The position numbers were made by a program, and so were the translations under genes. 64,000 bases of DNA from assembly GCA_049568075.1 (NCBI GenBank), contig CP144911.1; one strand, given 5' to 3'. The notes beneath the pieces were generated by a model. The model was not told the DNA's origin. It saw only the letters and a list, made by a program, of their open reading frames with translations, and did no database searches. Below, piece after piece: positions 52,351 through 61,120 of the stretch. The DNA comes from Gottfriedia sp049568075. GTDB lineage: Bacteria > Bacillota > Bacilli > Bacillales > Bacillaceae_G. Every line of letters begins with the position of its first letter. The first letter of the stretch is position 1.

Positions 52351-53544
52351 ATGAAGTATGATGTTTTTTCTGATTTAAAATTAGACGATGTAGTTAGTTC
52401 GATTAATGATGAAGTGATTGGATGGAGAAGATATTTACATGAAAATCCAGAGTTATCCTTTCTAGAAGAAAATACTGCACAATTTGTGTACGATAAACTA
52501 AATTCATTTGGAGGTTTAGAAATTACTAGACCAACAAAGACTAGTGTTGTTGCTAGATTAATAGGGATTCATCCAGGAAAAGTCCTTGCAATTCGAGCAG
52601 ATATGGATGCTCTCCCAATACAAGAAGAAACTAAAATTGAATTTAGTTCTAAAAAGGATGGCATAATGCATGCATGTGGTCATGATGGACACACTGCAAT
52701 GCTTTTAGGAGCTGCGAAACTACTTTGTAGCTTTAAAAATCAATTAAAAGGCGAGGTCCGTTTTATTTTCCAACATGCTGAAGAATTACCACCTGGTGGT
52801 GCAATTGAAATGGTAAATGCAGGTGTACTTGATGGAGTTGATCTGATTATTGGGGCACATTTAATGAGTAACTTGGAAACTGGAAAAATTGGATTAAATT
52901 ATGGGCCCATTATGGCTGGTGCAGATCATTTTAAAATGTCAATAATCGGTGAAGGTGGACACGCTTCACAGCCAAATCAAGTAATTGATCCAATTCTGAT
53001 TGGAACCCAAGTTGTCACAAACATACAGCATATTGTGTCAAGAAAACTCGATCCAATCGATACAGCTGTCATCTCCGTAACACAATTTAATGGTGGTACA
53101 GCAATAAATGTCATCCCTAACAGTGTTAAAATTGGCGGATCAGTTCGAAGCTTTAAACCTGAAGTTCGCAATAAGATACCGATGTTAATCGAGCAAATAG
53201 TAAAAGGGATTACTGAAGCTCATGGTGCAAAGTATGAGATCGAGTACCACCTCGGATACTCACCGGTAATAAATGATAATGAAATAACTTGTTTAATCGA
53301 TAAAACCGTCTGTGAAGTAGTTGGAGAAGAAAATCGTGAATTAATTAATCCAATAATGGGAAGTGAAGATTTTTCAGCATTCCTTAATGAAGTTCCTGGG
53401 ACTTATTTTTTTATAGGTGCAAGAAATGAGGATGAGGGAATAGTGTATCCACATCATCATCCAAAATTTAATATTGATGAAAGGGCTTTTAAAGATGGAA
53501 TAAAGATATTTGTTCAAGGAGCTATTAACATTTTAAATAATTAA
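52351..53544 (+). CDS. M20-family amidohydrolase (N-acyl amino acid/aminoacylase type)
   Basis: A 397-aa di-metal peptidase-like enzyme. RRYLHENPELSFLEE at about 25-40, HACGHDGHTAMLLG with the metal Cys/His, EELPPGGAIEMV for the catalytic and metal Glu, and the lid domain (GEGGHASQPNQVIDP) identify the IAA-amino-acid hydrolase/hippurate hydrolase branch. ATG at 52351 follows GGAGGTG by 5 nt and is preferred over GTG at 52348. First gene of an operon with a symporter that probably imports the N-acylated or peptide-like substrate. Confidence 0.92.
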   Translation: MKYDVFSDLKLDDVVSSINDEVIGWRRYLHENPELSFLEENTAQFVYDKLNSFGGLEITRPTKTSVVARLIGIHPGKVLAIRADMDALPIQEETKIEFSSKKDGIMHACGHDGHTAMLLGAAKLLCSFKNQLKGEVRFIFQHAEELPPGGAIEMVNAGVLDGVDLIIGAHLMSNLETGKIGLNYGPIMAGADHFKMSIIGEGGHASQPNQVIDPILIGTQVVTNIQHIVSRKLDPIDTAVISVTQFNGGTAINVIPNSVKIGGSVRSFKPEVRNKIPMLIEQIVKGITEAHGAKYEIEYHLGYSPVINDNEITCLIDKTVCEVVGEENRELINPIMGSEDFSAFLNEVPGTYFFIGARNEDEGIVYPHHHPKFNIDERAFKDGIKIFVQGAINILNN

Positions 53545-53563
53545 AAATTAAGGAGAGTAGAGT

Positions 53564-53761
53564 ATGAAAAAAATCTATTTACTTGGTTTTATCCCGATTA
53601 TTGGTTTTGTAATAGGCGCGTTGTTTTCGAATAAGGTTACCCCTTACGTACTTGGTATGCCATTTTTTCATTTTTCAATTATACTATGGTCATTTCTTAC
53701 TACTGCATTTTTAGGTTTAATCTATCTTTTTGATCCTGCGAATAAAGAGGAGGAATTATAA
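53564..53761 (+). CDS. DUF3311 small membrane protein, symporter partner
   Basis: 65 aa with two membrane helices (about 5-23 and 33-57) and an acidic end KEEEL. DUF3311 proteins occur immediately before sodium:solute symporters, as in B. subtilis yhjC-yhjB, and may stabilise them. The stop overlaps the symporter ATG by one base (TAATG), so the pair is translated together. AAGGAG precedes ATG. Confidence 0.85.
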   Translation: MKKIYLLGFIPIIGFVIGALFSNKVTPYVLGMPFFHFSIILWSFLTTAFLGLIYLFDPANKEEEL

Positions 53762-55242
53762 TGAATACAGGAACATTATTTATATTCTTATTTTTCGCTG
53801 TTTCAATCATGATTGGTATTTGGTCAAAAAAAGGGAAAGAAATGAACTTAGAACAATGGTCAGTTGGTGGCCGAGGAATGGGAACGCTTTTCATCTTTTT
53901 ATTATCAGCTGGTGAAATGTATACAACCTTTACCTTTTTAGGTGCAAGTGGCTCAGCATATGGTGAAGGGGGTTCAATTTTTAGTATCGTTTCTTACGGA
54001 TGTATTGCATCAATCATATCTTATTGGGCTTTTCCTGAGATTTGGAAATACTCCAAAAAACATAAATTAATTTCTCAGTCAGATTTTATGGCAAAGAAAT
54101 ATGACAGTCCAATTCTAGGAGTGCTTGTTGCTTTAGTTGGAATCGTCGCTTTATTTTGTTACTTAGTTTTACAGTTTAAAGGGTTAGGTTATATCGTTGA
54201 GATAACATCTTATGGCGTCATTTCTTCAAAAATGGCAATTTTATTTGGCGCATTTGGCGTTACTATATTCGTCATTCTATCAGGTATTCATGGTTCTGCT
54301 TGGACCTCTGTTTTAAAGGATATCTTAATTCTTGCTATTATTTTATTTTTAGGAATTTATTTTCCAGTTCATTTTTATGGCGGTATTAAGCCAATGTATG
54401 AAGCGATTGAACAAGCTAAGCCAAACTTTACGATTCTTCCAGAACATGGTATGAACTTAACTTGGTATATTTCTACTATTATATTAAGTGGAATTGGGAT
54501 GTATATGTGGCCTCACTCTTTTCCGCCTATTTTCGCAGCGAAAAATGCAAAGGTTTTAAGAAAAAACGCAATCATAATGCCATTGTATCAGTTAATTTTA
54601 TTATTTGCTTTCTTCGTAGGCTTTGCGGCAATCTTACAAATTAAAGGGTTACAAGGAAGTGATAGTGACAAAATATTATTACTTCTTTCGAAAAGGACTT
54701 TTGATCCATGGTTTGTAGGTTTAATAGGAGGAACGGGGGTATTAGCTGCATTAGTACCTGCTTCTTTGATTCTAATGGTAATCTCCACATTATTTGTTAA
54801 AAATATATACCAAGTAGTAGCCCCTTCTAAATCAGAAGTACATATTACAAAGCTAATAAAATTAATTGTTCCTTTCATTACTTTAATAGGTTTATATTTT
54901 ACCTTTAAAGGTGGTAGCTCTTTATTTAATATTGCAATTGTGGCGTATAATTTTATAACGCAGCTTGCTCCACCATTTTTCTTAAGTTTAATGAAAAAGA
55001 ACTTTGTAACAAAGCAAGGGGCTATAACTGGAATTATATTTGGTGGGGTTATTGTTTCAATTTTTGATTTAGGTGAAAAGACTTTTGCTCAAGCTTTTCC
55101 ACATCTTCCACAAGTAGTGAAAGATTTAAATGTAGGGATTATTGCACTAATTATTAATGCGCTTGTAATGGTAGCTGTTAGTCTTATTACAAGAAATAGT
55201 ACGTCAGCGAATAAGCGAATTGATAAATTAGTTGAGCAATAA
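53761..55242 (+). CDS. Sodium:solute symporter (SSS family)
   Basis: A 493-aa, 13-helix Na+-coupled importer. The SSS signatures are EQWSVGGRGMGTLFIF near the start and the AGEMYTTFTFLGASG and GMYMWPHSFPPIFAAKNAKV segments, typical of the PutP/YhjB branch. GAGGAGG precedes ATG within the DUF3311 gene. Likely substrate: the compound cleaved by the M20 enzyme of the same operon (inference). Confidence 0.92.
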   Translation: MNTGTLFIFLFFAVSIMIGIWSKKGKEMNLEQWSVGGRGMGTLFIFLLSAGEMYTTFTFLGASGSAYGEGGSIFSIVSYGCIASIISYWAFPEIWKYSKKHKLISQSDFMAKKYDSPILGVLVALVGIVALFCYLVLQFKGLGYIVEITSYGVISSKMAILFGAFGVTIFVILSGIHGSAWTSVLKDILILAIILFLGIYFPVHFYGGIKPMYEAIEQAKPNFTILPEHGMNLTWYISTIILSGIGMYMWPHSFPPIFAAKNAKVLRKNAIIMPLYQLILLFAFFVGFAAILQIKGLQGSDSDKILLLLSKRTFDPWFVGLIGGTGVLAALVPASLILMVISTLFVKNIYQVVAPSKSEVHITKLIKLIVPFITLIGLYFTFKGGSSLFNIAIVAYNFITQLAPPFFLSLMKKNFVTKQGAITGIIFGGVIVSIFDLGEKTFAQAFPHLPQVVKDLNVGIIALIINALVMVAVSLITRNSTSANKRIDKLVEQ

Positions 55243-55256
55243 GACTTATATAGGAA

Positions 55257-55290
55257 GAAAAACGTCGGTTCTATTGATCCGACGTTTTCT
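55257..55290 (+). terminator. Terminator of the M20-symporter operon
   Basis: GAAAAACGTCGG and CCGACGTTTTC, 11-bp perfect stem. Confidence 0.85.
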
Positions 55291-55507
55291 ATTATTCGAT
55301 AAGGTTGTTTATTGAATGTCTAAATCCTTTAAAATAACCTCTAATGTCTCACCTTTAATTTTCTTTTTACTTTTAGAACGTCTTAGTGAAACAGGTGATT
55401 TTTCCCTAGAAATAATTTTTTGATTCAAGTATTGGTAATAAATAGCATAATTTTTCTACATTTAACAAATTTTAAATAGTAATAAATAAATTTATTAGGT
55501 GATTGAT

Positions 55508-57079
55508 ATGCGATTGGGTTATTCAAAGAGAAGTAAACAAATAAAAGAAGTAAAAGCTCCAGTTGTTTTATCATCCGAATTACAAAAAAATTTACAAAAA
55601 ATAAATAGTGAATTGCATTATTGTGCTGATTTAGTCGTTAGAGAGTTTGAGGTTGGGGAAACAAAAAAAAGAAAAATGGCTTTAATTCATTTGCAAGGCA
55701 TCTCGAATGGTGACACGATTAGTCAATTTATCGTGGATCCAATTCTTCATAGATGGAAAAACTCGAATTTAGATCGTTTAAGTGATCTTAATTTTTTCAA
55801 TGAAATGAAAGAGAATACGTTTGATGTTCCACAAGTTAAAATTGAAAATGAATGGAATAACATAATGATGGCAGTGTTAAACGGTGACACAGCGATTTTT
55901 ATTGATAATCAGCTTAAGGTATTGCTAATTGATACAAAAAGTGGGCAATTCCGCGCAGTCTCGGAATCGACTGGGCAAACGATTATTCGTGGTCCAAAAG
56001 ATAGTTTTACTGAATCAATCGCAACGAATATGTCGCTTCTTCGATATCGTATTCGAAATACTCAATTTAAGATGGAAATGATGAAGGTTGGAGATGTTAC
56101 AAATACAAATATCGTGATTTCCTATTTAGATGACAAAGTTGATCGGGAGTTATTGAATTCAATAAGAAACAAAATTGAGAAGATCAAGATCAAAGGGGTT
56201 TTAGAATCTATTTATATAGAGGCTTTAATTGAATCGAAACCATACAGTCCATTTCCAACTGTAATGGATACTGAAAGACCTGATGTTATTGCGGCAAATA
56301 TTTTGGAAGGCCGAGTAGGGCTTCTTGTCGATGGTAGTCCAATTGGGCTTGTTTTACCAGCCACATTACCGATGTTTTTTCAGTCACCTGATGATTACAA
56401 TCAACGTTATATAGTAGGTACATTTTTACGCTTTTTACGCTTCACTGCGTTCTTAATTTCTTTACTTGTTTCTGCTTTTTATCTTGCATTAATTACACAT
56501 CATCGATCGATGATTCCAACACCATTATTAGTTAGTCTTGCGGCTCAAAGGGAAAGTGTACCATTTCCGGCAATCGTTGAGCTACTTTTAATGGAGTTTG
56601 CATTTGAAATTATAAGAGAAGCAAGTATTCGTAGTCCTAGAGTACTAGCTTCAACGGTCGCAATCGTTGGAGCACTTGTTATAGGCCAAGCAGTTGTACA
56701 AGCAGGTATTATTTCAACGGCGATGATTATCTTTGTTTCAATTACAGGAATATCGAGTTTTACAATACCGAATTATAGTGTGGCAGCTTCGGCAAGATTG
56801 CTTAGATATTTATTCATCTTAAGTGCTGGCGTTGCTGGATTGTATGGTATTGCGTTAATGATTTTATTTTGGCTAGTTCATTTAAATACAATTGACTCCT
56901 TTGGTGTGCCATACTTGATGCCACTTTCTCCATTATCAATTAGAGATAATGAAGATATATTAATACGATTACCTCGAAAAGATTTAAAGACTGCAAATGA
57001 TGATGCTGTTCCTGAATCATCACGGATTAGAAAAAGAAAAAATAAGAATAACGGTGAAGACAATGAATCGAAATCTTAA
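55508..57079 (+). CDS. GerA-type spore germination receptor subunit (locus 3)
   Basis: 523 aa. ATG at 55508 with AGGTG upstream is preferred to GTG at 55499. Soluble N-domain with GPKDSFTESIATNMSLLRYR, DTERPDVIAANILEGRVGLLVDGSPI and then helices carrying VPFPAIVELLLMEFAFEIIREA and SPRVLASTVAIVGALVIGQA, all GerA hallmarks. The C-terminus is long and charged (RIRKRKNKNNGEDNES) and its last 17 nt overlap the gerC start. First gene of an A-C-B operon. Confidence 0.93.
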   Translation: MRLGYSKRSKQIKEVKAPVVLSSELQKNLQKINSELHYCADLVVREFEVGETKKRKMALIHLQGISNGDTISQFIVDPILHRWKNSNLDRLSDLNFFNEMKENTFDVPQVKIENEWNNIMMAVLNGDTAIFIDNQLKVLLIDTKSGQFRAVSESTGQTIIRGPKDSFTESIATNMSLLRYRIRNTQFKMEMMKVGDVTNTNIVISYLDDKVDRELLNSIRNKIEKIKIKGVLESIYIEALIESKPYSPFPTVMDTERPDVIAANILEGRVGLLVDGSPIGLVLPATLPMFFQSPDDYNQRYIVGTFLRFLRFTAFLISLLVSAFYLALITHHRSMIPTPLLVSLAAQRESVPFPAIVELLLMEFAFEIIREASIRSPRVLASTVAIVGALVIGQAVVQAGIISTAMIIFVSITGISSFTIPNYSVAASARLLRYLFILSAGVAGLYGIALMILFWLVHLNTIDSFGVPYLMPLSPLSIRDNEDILIRLPRKDLKTANDDAVPESSRIRKRKNKNNGEDNESKS

Positions 57080-58256
57080 AATAAGATTATTAATGTCAAT
57101 TGTATTGCTACTATCAGGGTGTAGCAATTATATGGAGTTAAATAAAATTTCATTTATTACAGGTTTAGGTGTCGATTGGACTGACAAATCTAATTTTAAG
57201 GTTACATTACAAGTCATTAATCCAACTGATTTGGCTACTGGTCAAAATGGTGGTGGCAATTCTTCACCAGTCATTCTTTATACAAGTACTGGGAAAACAT
57301 TATCAGAAGCTATTCGAGAAGCAGGTAAAAAAATAACGAAGAATAAAGACTTTACTCATGTCGGTTTAACTGTAATAGGTGAGAATGCAGCAAAGCATGG
57401 TATAGAAGAAATAGTGGATGCTATTATTCGTGAACCAAGGGTCTCTGCTTTTATGTCTGTTCTTGTAGCTAAAAATTCAACTGCCGAACAGGTATTAAAT
57501 ACAATGACACCTATTAATAAAGTTTCATCAGCAGAAATGGTTTCAAAACTACAAAATGTTAATTTTTCATTAGGTGAAAGTGTCAATCCAAATGTATTTG
57601 AATTAGGAGAAGATCTAACCTATTCAGGGAAAGAGCTTGCGATTAGTGGAGTTGATATTGTAAACGGGAATAAAGAAAAAAATACATTAACTAATTTACA
57701 AACCATGGAGCCAGCCCAAACTAAAATTGATGACTTAGCTTTATTTCGAGATAGTAAACTAGCTGGTTGGATCTCTGGACGCGATGTTAGAGGCATCTTG
57801 ATGGTATTGGATAAAATTAAACAAACAAATTTTGCAGTGCCTTGTGGAAATAATAAATATAGTTCACTACGTCTACATGCTCAACGTATAAAAACGAATG
57901 TGAAAGTTAAAGGGGATATTCCAATTATTCAAATTGATAATACTCTCCTTACATTTCTTGATGAAACTGGTTGTTCGGTAAATATTGAAAGTGTTCAAGA
58001 TTTAATAAAAATTGAAAAACAAGCAGGTTTAGTAGTCAAGCAACAGATTGAACATAGTATTAAATCTGCCCAAAACATTAAAAGTGATGTCTTTGGGTTC
58101 GGAGATATGATTCATACTAAAGATCCTAAAAAATGGAAACAACTTAAAAGTAATTGGGCTGAAAGTTTCGCAAAAGCAAAAGTAAATGTGAAAACTACTG
58201 TCATTATAAAACGAAGTGGCTTACTAGGAGACCCTGTTATTATGAAGAAGAAATAA
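57063..58256 (+). CDS. Ger(x)C-family germination lipoprotein (locus 3)
   Basis: 397 aa. ATG at 57063 with GGTGAAG upstream starts a clean lipoprotein signal, LLLSGC with Cys20, then SNYMELNKISF. A longer frame from 56997 lies wholly in the gerA end and is rejected. The C-terminal KWKQLKSNWAESFAKAKVNV segment matches GerKC-type proteins. Order A-C-B, as in gerK of B. subtilis, unlike the other two loci here. Confidence 0.92.
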   Translation: MNRNLKIRLLMSIVLLLSGCSNYMELNKISFITGLGVDWTDKSNFKVTLQVINPTDLATGQNGGGNSSPVILYTSTGKTLSEAIREAGKKITKNKDFTHVGLTVIGENAAKHGIEEIVDAIIREPRVSAFMSVLVAKNSTAEQVLNTMTPINKVSSAEMVSKLQNVNFSLGESVNPNVFELGEDLTYSGKELAISGVDIVNGNKEKNTLTNLQTMEPAQTKIDDLALFRDSKLAGWISGRDVRGILMVLDKIKQTNFAVPCGNNKYSSLRLHAQRIKTNVKVKGDIPIIQIDNTLLTFLDETGCSVNIESVQDLIKIEKQAGLVVKQQIEHSIKSAQNIKSDVFGFGDMIHTKDPKKWKQLKSNWAESFAKAKVNVKTTVIIKRSGLLGDPVIMKKK

Positions 58257-58265
58257 GGTGAAGTA

Positions 58266-59363
58266 ATGCAAAATATGAAATTTAATTCAGAGCAATTATT
58301 TAGTTTGTTAGCAATTTATTTAATAGGAAGTACTGCAGCAGTTGACCCTGCAAAAGATGCTGGAAGAGATGCCTGGTTAGCGATCTTGATTAGTCTTTTT
58401 TGTGGATTAATCTTATTAAGCTTATATTTGGGGATTTATAAAAATAACCCGAATAATTCATTAATTAAGTGCTTACAAACAGCGTGGGGAAAATATATTG
58501 GCAGCTTCATCGGCGTATTATATGTTGTTTATTGTATTTATATTGCCTCTAGGGTTATGAGGGATTTTGCGGAGCTTATTTTAACAGTTGCATTAGATAA
58601 TACAGGTTTATTTACAATTTCAATGTTAATGATGTTTCTCTTAATTTATACTGTAATGAAAGGTTTTACAAGCTTTGCTAGGACAGTTTGGATTTGTTTT
58701 TTATTAAGTGGTATTATGATTTTTATTCTCATTTTTTCACAATTATTAACTGGATTTTTAAATTTTTCCCATTTAAAACCTTTCCTTGAATACGGATGGA
58801 AACCAGTATTAAAATCAGTATTTCCAACAACTGTAACTTTTCCATTTGGTGAGTCAATCGTATTTTTATTATTGATGCAACATTATGATCAACCCAAAAA
58901 TGCATTCAAAATGAGCTACTTAGCAATGATCTATGCTGGGATCTTTCTAATCATATCGACAATCATACATATTGCAAATTTAGGTGAAATTGTTTTTAAA
59001 GCTTCAACTTATCCAGTACTTTCAAGCGTATCATTAATAAACATTGGAGATTTTTTTACTAGATTAGAGTCACTAGCGGTAATTGTATTTGTCATTTTGG
59101 GGTTTATTAAAATATCAATTTTATTTTTTGGGGCAGTTATAGGGACGATGGAAATTTTCCATTTAAAAGAAAACTGGTTAATAACTTTTTTAATTGGCAT
59201 TATTATTATCTGTTTTAGTATCTTTACAACCGTATCGTATGCACAGCATATTCATATAGGACTTGATTTAGTCCCTAAATATCTTCATGTTCCGTTTCAA
59301 ATGATTTTGCCATTCATTCTATTTGTCACTTTAAAAATCCAAAAAAAGTTATCTCTTTCTTAG
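58266..59363 (+). CDS. GerB-type germination permease-like subunit (locus 3)
   Basis: 365 aa, ten predicted helices. Starts NSEQLFSLLAIYLIGS with DAGRDAWLAILIS near residue 33, the B-subunit fingerprint, and FGESIVFLLLM mid-protein. AAGGTGAAGTA precedes ATG, nine nt after gerC. It is the likely germinant-binding subunit. Its last 15 nt overlap the convergent 69-aa membrane protein gene. Confidence 0.92.
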   Translation: MQNMKFNSEQLFSLLAIYLIGSTAAVDPAKDAGRDAWLAILISLFCGLILLSLYLGIYKNNPNNSLIKCLQTAWGKYIGSFIGVLYVVYCIYIASRVMRDFAELILTVALDNTGLFTISMLMMFLLIYTVMKGFTSFARTVWICFLLSGIMIFILIFSQLLTGFLNFSHLKPFLEYGWKPVLKSVFPTTVTFPFGESIVFLLLMQHYDQPKNAFKMSYLAMIYAGIFLIISTIIHIANLGEIVFKASTYPVLSSVSLINIGDFFTRLESLAVIVFVILGFIKISILFFGAVIGTMEIFHLKENWLITFLIGIIIICFSIFTTVSYAQHIHIGLDLVPKYLHVPFQMILPFILFVTLKIQKKLSLS

Positions 59364-59558
59364 ATTCACAAACATTGTTAAACCAAAATAGAGAATAAAA
59401 TAAATAATTAAAATTTTATCAAGAGTCATAAAACCAACTTTATTATAAGAAATCGCTAAAATTAAATAATGCAAATCAAAGCCTTGTAATAATGTAAGCC
59501 CGTAAAATAATAAAAAACAGAAAAATGATAACAAAACAAAGATCAATATTTCTTTCAT
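59349..59558 (-). CDS. Two-helix small membrane protein, candidate germinant-receptor D subunit
   Basis: 69 aa with helices at about 3-24 and 46-65, a short polar loop between, and a basic LRKR end. AAGGAG lies 9 nt before ATG, so translation is likely. D subunits of GerA-type receptors are small (about 70-80 aa), have two helices and are encoded next to receptor operons. This one is convergent with gerB rather than inside the operon. A sigma-G-like promoter (TGATTA, 18 nt, CATAATA) lies upstream. Assignment rests on size, topology and place, not on a motif. Confidence 0.65.
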   Translation of the reverse strand: MKEILIFVLLSFFCFLLFYGLTLLQGFDLHYLILAISYNKVGFMTLDKILIIYFILYFGLTMFVNLRKR

Positions 59559-59580
59559 TCATAACACTCCTTTTTATGAG

Positions 59581-59611
59581 TATTATGAGAATTTCGGAGT
59601 CGTTTTAATCA
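59581..59611 (-). promoter_or_regulatory. Candidate sigma-G promoter for the 69-aa gene
   Basis: Leftward TGATTA (59611-59606), 18 nt, CATAATA (59587-59581), against TGMATA-N17/18-CATWHTA; one mismatch in the -35. The start codon is about 22 nt downstream of the -10. The rest of 59588-59858 shows nothing further. Confidence 0.4.
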
Positions 59612-59858
59612 TATAACTTAAGTGTCATTATGAAAAATGAAGTAATCAATTAAGTAATCTCTTGTCGCTATCCCCCTTTAAGTTAATTGGGTATAAATGA
59701 CAATATTATTTTTAATTTGTACATGTTTAATATGAACTTAAAAATTATCAATTATTATTTCAAAAAGCATTTAAACACTAAAGAAAATTTAGAATTATTG
59801 TTGTAATTTATAAGGAAATTAAAAGTAAACTTAATAGAAAGAAGATAAGTTATAAATT

Positions 59859-60026
59859 TTGAAAATCAAACAGTTTTTTTCAGAAAAAGTAAGAAATTTA
59901 TTAGCAGAAAATAATTTACTTCCTAATTTATTTAGTAGATTAGCCGTCTCTAAACTTGTACATATTCATAGATTAACAATGGATAAGTATTATTTGGGAG
60001 GTATCATTTTTGGACGCTTTTTTTAG
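59859..60026 (+). CDS. Possible 55-aa small protein coupled to the CotS-like gene
   Basis: A TTG at 59859 opens a 55-codon frame (KIKQFFSEKVRNLLAENN, ending YYLGGIIFGRFF) with protein-like composition. Its ribosome site is weak (AGAAGAT, 15 nt away). The frame ends 17 nt inside the following gene and contains that gene's GGGAGG, so coupling is possible. Not recognised. Confidence 0.4.
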   Translation: MKIKQFFSEKVRNLLAENNLLPNLFSRLAVSKLVHIHRLTMDKYYLGGIIFGRFF

Positions 60027-61047
60027 TGATTTAGTAAAAAAAGTAATTGCAAATTACCCTTTAGAATTAAAACATGAATCTTTAGAATACATTGATGAAA
60101 AAAAAGCTGAATGGCCCATTGATACAAATATCGGTGAAGTATTATTGAGGATAGTCTTAATTGATGAAAAATATATTGAATCTATGACCTATGCAATTGA
60201 CTATCTTAGAGATAATGGCGTATTTACACCAGAGGTATTAACAACAAAATTAGGTGACGGTTTTGTAAAGATGAAAGATGAATATTTTATGTTATTTGAA
60301 GCTGTTAATGGGAGGAGACCAAATTTTGAGAGTGAAGAAGATCTTATTCTGTTGATGAATGGGATTGCTTCTTTTCATAAAGCTTCAATAGGCATAGAAT
60401 TAACAAATGAACAGGTTTCATCCATTCAATCAAATTGGAAAAATGAATTACAAACTAAATTTTTAAAATTAACAAATTGGAAAGAAGAACGAGCTAGGAT
60501 AAAGCATCAAAATGAAATTGATAAGCTGTTTTTAAAAAATATAAATTCGGTATTAATGCAATGTGAAAAAGCTTTAGCAATAATTGATAAATATATTGCT
60601 GAAGTGGTAGAAGAGACAGCGAAAACGAAAACATTATGCTATCAGAATTTTGATATAAACGATCTTATAATTGGAGAAGACGGGAATTTATATTTCTTAA
60701 ATATGAGTTCATTAAAAATCGAATTTCCGATCCATGATATGAGAAGAATTTTAAATATCGTAATGAAAAATGAACAAAATTGGAATCCAAAGTTAATGAA
60801 GAAAATAATCATCGCATATCAGGAAATCAATCCGTTAGCATGTTTGCAGTACCACTTTCTTAAAGCTGATTTATTGTTTCCTCATTTATTTTATGACGTA
60901 TTTTCAGCGCATTGCGAAAATAAGGAATCACTTTTGGTGGATCCTAGTCTAATTTTAAAATTTAAAAAAATAATTACAATGGAATTAAGTAAAGAAAGAG
61001 TAATTTCTTCATTCTTTGTCAGAACAATTGAATCACTAAATGATTGA
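60010..61047 (+). CDS. CotS/YutH-family spore coat protein, pseudokinase-like
   Basis: 345 aa. A TTG start at 60010 lies 8 nt after GGGAGG. The C-terminal half matches CotS/CotI: where those have CHQDYGEGN and VIDLDG, this one has CYQNFDIND and FLNMSS, followed by the conserved layout PIHDMRRILNIVM. The catalytic-loop Asp and the metal Asp are therefore both lost. Expected to be an outer-forespore or coat protein made in the mother cell; enzymatic activity is unlikely. Located between two ger loci. Confidence 0.75.
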   Translation: MDAFFSDLVKKVIANYPLELKHESLEYIDEKKAEWPIDTNIGEVLLRIVLIDEKYIESMTYAIDYLRDNGVFTPEVLTTKLGDGFVKMKDEYFMLFEAVNGRRPNFESEEDLILLMNGIASFHKASIGIELTNEQVSSIQSNWKNELQTKFLKLTNWKEERARIKHQNEIDKLFLKNINSVLMQCEKALAIIDKYIAEVVEETAKTKTLCYQNFDINDLIIGEDGNLYFLNMSSLKIEFPIHDMRRILNIVMKNEQNWNPKLMKKIIIAYQEINPLACLQYHFLKADLLFPHLFYDVFSAHCENKESLLVDPSLILKFKKIITMELSKERVISSFFVRTIESLND

Positions 61048-61074
61048 TAAACCTTCAATTTCATTTTATATAGT

Positions 61075-61120
61075 AAAGCTCAAATCCGGTTAATTAAAGG
61101 ATCTGAGCTTTATTTTTTAT
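61075..61120. terminator. Bidirectional terminator between the CotS-like gene and gerC
   Basis: AAAGCTCAAATCC and GGATCTGAGCTTT (one mismatch), T-rich on both sides; overlaps the gerC 3' end. Confidence 0.75.

Noticed and set aside
55309..55438. Leftward frame of about 40 codons ending LEVILKDLDIQ with a basic centre
   Set aside because: Protein-like composition but no ATG with a ribosome site; the only usable start is a TTG without Shine-Dalgarno. May be a remnant; not supported as a gene.
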